A stretch of 42,453 nt of DNA from a virus. The notes under the pieces were generated by a model that saw only the letters and a list, made by a program, of their open reading frames with translations, did no database searches and was not told the DNA's origin. Position 1 is the stretch's first letter; each line of letters opens with the position of its first letter. The translations under genes and the position numbers were made by a program. Shown here in pieces: positions 38,953-42,453 of the stretch. The stretch lies in the IMG/VR virus record IMGVR_UViG_3300022937_003426, positions 1 to 42,453 of that record; one strand, given 5' to 3'.

Positions 38953-39815
38953 TGGATACAGTTTTTTCTATGGTTTGTTACACAAACCTATATAAAACAG
39001 AATTTGGTGGACGTCAAAATCCTCTGCATAGATATTTGCATGGTTTTGAGTCATTACTAAAAATTGATGCTGAATTAGTTGTTTATTCTCATGGAAAAGA
39101 TATAGATAGGCTATGGAATATAGCTAAAAAATATTTTAGAGACAACCCTAAAGAATTAGATAGAATTCATATAGAAGACTTTGATCTAAAAACTAGTCCA
39201 CTGTATGAAAAAATATACAATATACGAAAAGATTCTTGCATCTCTAGCGGCACTTTTAGATCTTATGATGTTCAATATGCTAAATTCATTACACTGAATA
39301 AAACAATAGAAACCTTTAAACACCCTTATACATACTATATTGATATAGGCTTATCTAGTAGTGCTTTATTTCCCAATAGATACATTACTGAAAAAACTGG
39401 TATGAGACAATATTCTGAAGTAAGCTTATTCAATAACAAATGGCTTAGCAATGTCAATAAGTTATCTTCTAATGGAAAAGTAACTGTTTTTAAGATGAAT
39501 AATAGTCCAGAATTTCATGTAGAAAGCAGGATTGTGCGTTCGAAGTATTTGATTATTGGAGGTATGTTTGGAGGTCAAACAAAACAGTGTAAAGACTTTT
39601 CTAATCAGGTGTTGACTTCTTTTCATGATTATGTAGATAAAAATAAAACACTACCTCTTGAGGAATCTGTTATGACTCAAGTTCATCATAAAAATCCAGA
39701 AAATTTTAACGATATTACTTTTCAAGTATGGAATCATGAAGATAGCGGAGATGTTTTTAAGAAAATGATCAGAAATAAAAAAATGTTTTATAACACATTC
39801 GAGGAATTACAATGA
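38952..39815 (+). CDS. HtrL/YibB-like glycosyltransferase
   Basis: 287 residues from ATG 38952, which overlaps the previous stop as TAATG; an in-frame GTG at 38922 is less likely. VFSMVCYTNLYKTEFGGRQN and HRYLHGFESLLKIDAELVVY resemble the first domain of the first operon gene; so do TYYIDIGLSSSALFPNRY and YLIIGGMFGGQTKQC. I infer a paralogue of that YibB-like domain. No substrate is known. Confidence 0.65.
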   Translation: MDTVFSMVCYTNLYKTEFGGRQNPLHRYLHGFESLLKIDAELVVYSHGKDIDRLWNIAKKYFRDNPKELDRIHIEDFDLKTSPLYEKIYNIRKDSCISSGTFRSYDVQYAKFITLNKTIETFKHPYTYYIDIGLSSSALFPNRYITEKTGMRQYSEVSLFNNKWLSNVNKLSSNGKVTVFKMNNSPEFHVESRIVRSKYLIIGGMFGGQTKQCKDFSNQVLTSFHDYVDKNKTLPLEESVMTQVHHKNPENFNDITFQVWNHEDSGDVFKKMIRNKKMFYNTFEELQ

Positions 39816-40486
39816 GTGAAAGAAAAACAGATGAAATGGGTCGGTATTTGGCGGAAGGTGGTGGTTATCTAGACGAGGATGGTAATCATCTTACCGGTTG
39901 CTGTATCTACAAAGACACGCTGGCCATGCAGCACAAAGACGCCTTTAATGTTTTTAAGAAGTTATTATCAGAGGTTAAACCGGCAAGAATCGTTGAAATA
40001 GGCACGTCTCACGGCGGCCTAACATTATATCTCAGAGATGCTCTTAATGAAATAGGTTTGCAAGATTCGCAAATTAAAACATTTGATGTAATAAAATTCG
40101 ATAGCCATGTAACACTAGAAAAAACAGAAGGTATAGATTTAAGTTATGATAATATTTTTTCTGGTAGCTATCTTCAAATAGCTAATCCAGATATAGTAAT
40201 TCCATTTATACAATCTGAAGGACCGACTATAGTTTTGTGTGATGGTGGAGCTAAAAGATATGAATTTCAGTTACTAGCCCCTTATCTTAAGCAGCACGAT
40301 ATAATCATGGCTCACGATTACTCTCCTAATCTAGAATATTTCAAAGCCAACATCATGAATAAAACGTGGGATTGGTTGGAAATAGATGATAGCCATATAG
40401 ATGAAGTATGTCAAAAACAAAATCTAAGACCTTACATGCAAGAAGATTTTCTTCCTGTTGTATGGGTATGTCGCCAAAAGGCTTAG
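39812..40486 (+). CDS. Class I SAM-methyltransferase-like protein
   Basis: 224 residues. ARIVEIGTSHGGLTLYLRDA is motif I of Rossmann methyltransferases, followed by QIKTFDVIKFD (acidic end of strand 2) and TIVLCDGGAKRYEFQLLAP (motif IV, D-G). This resembles the CmcI/"cephalosporin hydroxylase" sugar-methyltransferase branch. A GAGGA Shine-Dalgarno precedes the ATG. Likely caps or modifies glycans made by the preceding transferases. Ends overlapping the stop of the convergent protease gene. Confidence 0.75.
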   Translation: MSERKTDEMGRYLAEGGGYLDEDGNHLTGCCIYKDTLAMQHKDAFNVFKKLLSEVKPARIVEIGTSHGGLTLYLRDALNEIGLQDSQIKTFDVIKFDSHVTLEKTEGIDLSYDNIFSGSYLQIANPDIVIPFIQSEGPTIVLCDGGAKRYEFQLLAPYLKQHDIIMAHDYSPNLEYFKANIMNKTWDWLEIDDSHIDEVCQKQNLRPYMQEDFLPVVWVCRQKA

Positions 40487-41400
40487 AGTTTAGGTACTAC
40501 TATTCCATAGCCCTCGTAACGTTTTTGATTGGCATAGTCTGGATTTTTTAGATGTAAAACACTTTTTTTGAAGTGTTTAATATAATCTGTAGTTTTTAGC
40601 TTAATATTTTTATTGTATTTTCTTTTGTGTGAAAGATAAAGAGCAGCATAACCAGCGACAAAGGGATTGCTCATACTAGTGCCGCTCATCATAGCGTATC
40701 CTCCCGGTACGCAACTGAATATATCTTGACCAGGGGCTAAGAAATCTAAGCTATTTCCACTGCAGCTAAAGCTAGTACGATTTAGATTTCTATCAATTGC
40801 TCCAATACTAATTGTTTGAGCATATTTTGCTGGATACATAATATCCACACTAGGTCCAGAGTTTCCAGCGGCACAGAAAACACAACACCCTTTAGAGTCA
40901 GCATACCTAACAGCCTGTAATAATCTTGCGCTAGAAAATTGACTTCCTAAGGACATTGTAATAATATCTGCACCATTATCTACAGACCATAAAATACCAT
41001 CTATAACATTATTTATATCTCCTGACCCATTATCTCCTAAAGATTTAACAGGAATTATTTTCGCATCAGGAGCTATACCGACCATTCCATACCCATTATT
41101 ATCGGCCGCTATAGTACCAGCAACATGGCTACCATGACCATTTCTATCCATAGGATCTTGATTTTTTTCTACAAAATTTTTGCCTTTTATCAGACTGCCT
41201 TTTAAATCTGGGTGATCTAAATCGCATCCAGTATCTATAACAGCCACTTTTACTCCAGAACCACTAGATTTAGGCCATAGATTTTTAATATTAAACTTGA
41301 TAATTTCCCAGCCCATGACTTGGCCAGCACCATAATTCATACCACTCACATCTTCTCTAATATGGGGCAATAAACCGCAGCTTCTTCTACTATTTAACAT
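40483..41400 (-). CDS. Subtilisin-like serine protease (S8)
   Basis: 305 residues with the full triad: Asp56 in KVAVIDTGCDLDHP, His89 in NGHGSHVAGTIA, Ser242 in SGTSMSNPFVAG; Asn180 (CAAGN) is the oxyanion residue. No signal peptide and no long prodomain; about 45 residues precede the core. It overlaps the trypsin-like gene by 11 nt and the plus-strand methyltransferase stop by 4 nt. Without export it should act in the cytoplasm, or leave after lysis. Role may be virion-protein maturation or host-protein attack. Confidence 0.9.
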   Translation of the reverse strand: MLNSRRSCGLLPHIREDVSGMNYGAGQVMGWEIIKFNIKNLWPKSSGSGVKVAVIDTGCDLDHPDLKGSLIKGKNFVEKNQDPMDRNGHGSHVAGTIAADNNGYGMVGIAPDAKIIPVKSLGDNGSGDINNVIDGILWSVDNGADIITMSLGSQFSSARLLQAVRYADSKGCCVFCAAGNSGPSVDIMYPAKYAQTISIGAIDRNLNRTSFSCSGNSLDFLAPGQDIFSCVPGGYAMMSGTSMSNPFVAGYAALYLSHKRKYNKNIKLKTTDYIKHFKKSVLHLKNPDYANQKRYEGYGIVVPKL

Positions 41401-42151
41401 GTTTTTCTATCCATTCTAAATGTGATGATATTCTTGTAAAACCTGCTGAATCTCCATATACACCTTTCGCCCTTCTTGGCAGAGTAAAAATAACAGAAGC
41501 AATTCCTGCTAATTTACCATTTATAAATAACCCACCTCCACTGTCACCCTCTGCTATTAAAAATTCTAATCTAGTACCGTTTCTACTGGCATTACAAGAA
41601 AGCATACCATATTCAATTCGATCAACAGTATTAGTCCCGCCTCTTTTTTTGAAGTCATGTTTTGTGTCTATTCCTTTAATAAAATTACCTGTATACCCAA
41701 ATCCGGCCACGGTACAGATTTTAGATCTTTCATTAGTTTGTGAGTACAGTTCAGGACAATAGACTTCTCCAAAAGATTTTTTGGAGTATAATAGCGCTAT
41801 ATCGCTATCGCTTGGAATCTTAGCTTCCATTTTGAAATTTTTGTTGATAATTGCTTTATCGATGATGAATTTCTTACCATTTACAAAAACAGTAATCCTA
41901 AAAGCTGGCTGAACAACATGAGCAGCTGTTATGCACCAGTGTTCATTAATGACCACACATGAACCCATACCAACCAGATTTTCGTTATCTTTGTCGATAT
42001 TAGCCACTACTGGCATAACACATTTAAATCTAGATCCGTATTTTAAGAACTCAGAATCTTTTATGTCTGGTCTGTGAGTACCTGCCAATAGAAACTGAGA
42101 GAAAAAAAAGACAGACAGGCATATTAAACACGATAAAATATTAGCTTTCAT
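41390..42151 (-). CDS. Exported trypsin-like serine protease (S1)
   Basis: 253 residues. A classical Sec signal peptide (MKANILSCLICLSVFFFSQF, cut after LLAG) precedes the catalytic domain: His78 in ITAAHVV, Asp117 in DSDIALLYS, Ser204 in AEGDSGGGLFI. The Cys count suggests disulfides (GMGSCVVINEHWC; ICTVAG; LSC). It should work in the periplasm or outside the cell. A late-type motif at 42169-42188 precedes it. Secreted phage proteases are uncommon; it may clear surface proteins or modify lysis. Confidence 0.88.
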   Translation of the reverse strand: MKANILSCLICLSVFFFSQFLLAGTHRPDIKDSEFLKYGSRFKCVMPVVANIDKDNENLVGMGSCVVINEHWCITAAHVVQPAFRITVFVNGKKFIIDKAIINKNFKMEAKIPSDSDIALLYSKKSFGEVYCPELYSQTNERSKICTVAGFGYTGNFIKGIDTKHDFKKRGGTNTVDRIEYGMLSCNASRNGTRLEFLIAEGDSGGGLFINGKLAGIASVIFTLPRRAKGVYGDSAGFTRISSHLEWIEKHVK

Positions 42152-42168
42152 AGAACACCTCTTTAATA

Positions 42169-42188
42169 GCTAATATTATTATACACTA
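42169..42188 (-). promoter_or_regulatory. Late-type promoter candidate before the protease pair
   Basis: Minus strand TAGTGTATAATAATATTAGC, about 20-30 bases before the start at 42151. The core GTGTATAAT is one of the clearest copies; no -35 box is seen. Confidence 0.5.
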
Positions 42189-42212
42189 TTTAAACTATAT
42201 TGGTTAAAATTA

Positions 42213-42453
42213 TTAACTTAAGTTAATTGTACTACATTCTTCGTAGTACTTAAACCATTCTTCAGAATAATCGCAATTGGCATATGCCTCAAAATAAGGC
42301 CCACCTTCTGTATAATGAATATTATATACATCGTTCTTGTGTTCATACTCATCAGCAAGCCAGTTCCATTCTAAAGGAATATCTCCTATTAGACCTTCAG
42401 ATTCCAGCCATTTAAACTGATGCAGTTCCAACCCGCTGGCTTTATTAACGTAG
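42213..42453 (-). CDS. Probable glycosyltransferase, C-terminal fragment cut by window edge
   Basis: The frame is open to the right edge, giving the last 79 residues before a TAA. The text LELHQFKWLESEGLIGDIPL, EWNWLADEYEH, then IHYTEGGPYFEAY is a pattern I recall from the C-termini of phage and bacterial glycosyltransferase-like proteins (the L-H-Q-F-K-W-L and H-(Y/F)-T-x-G-G-P-(Y/W)-F motifs). A TTG at 42431 could be mistaken for a start, but the upstream codons are also open and in keeping with the pattern. Confidence 0.6.
   Translation of the reverse strand, partial: YVNKASGLELHQFKWLESEGLIGDIPLEWNWLADEYEHKNDVYNIHYTEGGPYFEAYANCDYSEEWFKYYEECSTINLS

Noticed and set aside
42213-42226. 14-bp perfect palindrome TTAACTTAAGTTAA as an operator
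   Set aside because: It overlaps the last codons of a coding frame in very AT-rich sequence and has no second copy; probably chance.
1-42453. CRISPR arrays, insertion sequences, attachment sites
   Set aside because: No regularly spaced repeats, transposase motifs, terminal inverted repeats or integrase were seen.

Overview
The window looks like about 42 kb from the genome of a large, uncultured tailed dsDNA phage (Caudoviricetes). The evidence is phage-type content throughout: a complete replisome, a nucleotide-salvage set, HNH and PD-(D/E)XK nucleases, tail-fibre-like proteins, a holin-like protein, and many small coupled ORFs. No ribosomal, tRNA or other host housekeeping genes were seen. 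The DNA is AT-rich (my rough estimate is one third GC) and nearly gap-free, with ATGA or TAATG overlaps. The host is not identifiable. Family calls below are from reading motifs, not from searches.

Layout. (1) Position 1-93 is the N-terminus of a glycosyltransferase cut by the window edge, just beyond a terminator. (2) 147-18427, minus strand, holds replication, recombination and nucleotide metabolism: dCMP deaminase, B12-dependent ribonucleotide reductase, PhoH, HNH nuclease, a run of small unknowns and zinc-ribbon proteins, RecA, a PD-(D/E)XK-like nuclease, a possible UvsY-like mediator, DnaB helicase, DnaG-type primase, dNMP kinase, a RecB/Cas4-like nuclease, a P-loop protein, a DNA polymerase III alpha subunit split into two genes around a DEDDh exonuclease, and SSB. 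(3) 18447-20551, minus: a sugar block with a glycosyltransferase, GDP-fucose synthase-like enzyme and HAD phosphatase. (4) 20616-24402, minus: membrane/lysis-like cassette with a GlsB/YeaQ-type protein, several one-TM proteins, a papain-like protease, and a holin-like two-TM segment fused to a ComEA-type helix-hairpin-helix. (5) 24442-35834, minus: virion and late genes (Mtd-N-type fibre, structural proteins, ClpP-like protease, sigma factor) interleaved with glycosyltransferases (including a GT29 sialyltransferase-like one), a DeoC-like protein without its catalytic residues, a nucleoside deoxyribosyltransferase-like protein and a macro-domain protein. (6) 35994-40486, plus: the only plus-strand operon, four surface-sugar/modification genes. 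(7) 40483-42151, minus: a subtilisin-like and an exported trypsin-like protease. (8) 42213-42453: the C-terminus of another probable glycosyltransferase, cut by the right edge.

Regulation is unusually readable. Host sigma70-type promoters (TTGACA/TTGACT, 16-17 bp, TATAAT-like) precede ssb and dCMP deaminase and form a back-to-back divergent pair at 35879-35946. A different motif, GTGTATA plus A/T, recurs in the gaps before late, structural and protease genes and may be read by the phage's own sigma factor (30618-31196). Three strong intrinsic terminators are visible (97-124, 20567-20593, 27448-27480).

Most notable: the split polymerase; the probable ATT start of the RecB-like nuclease; the leaderless dCMP deaminase promoter; the holin-helix-hairpin-helix fusion; the inactive-looking aldolase; the eukaryote-like GT29 and GT60-type glycosyltransferases; and the two-class promoter pattern.
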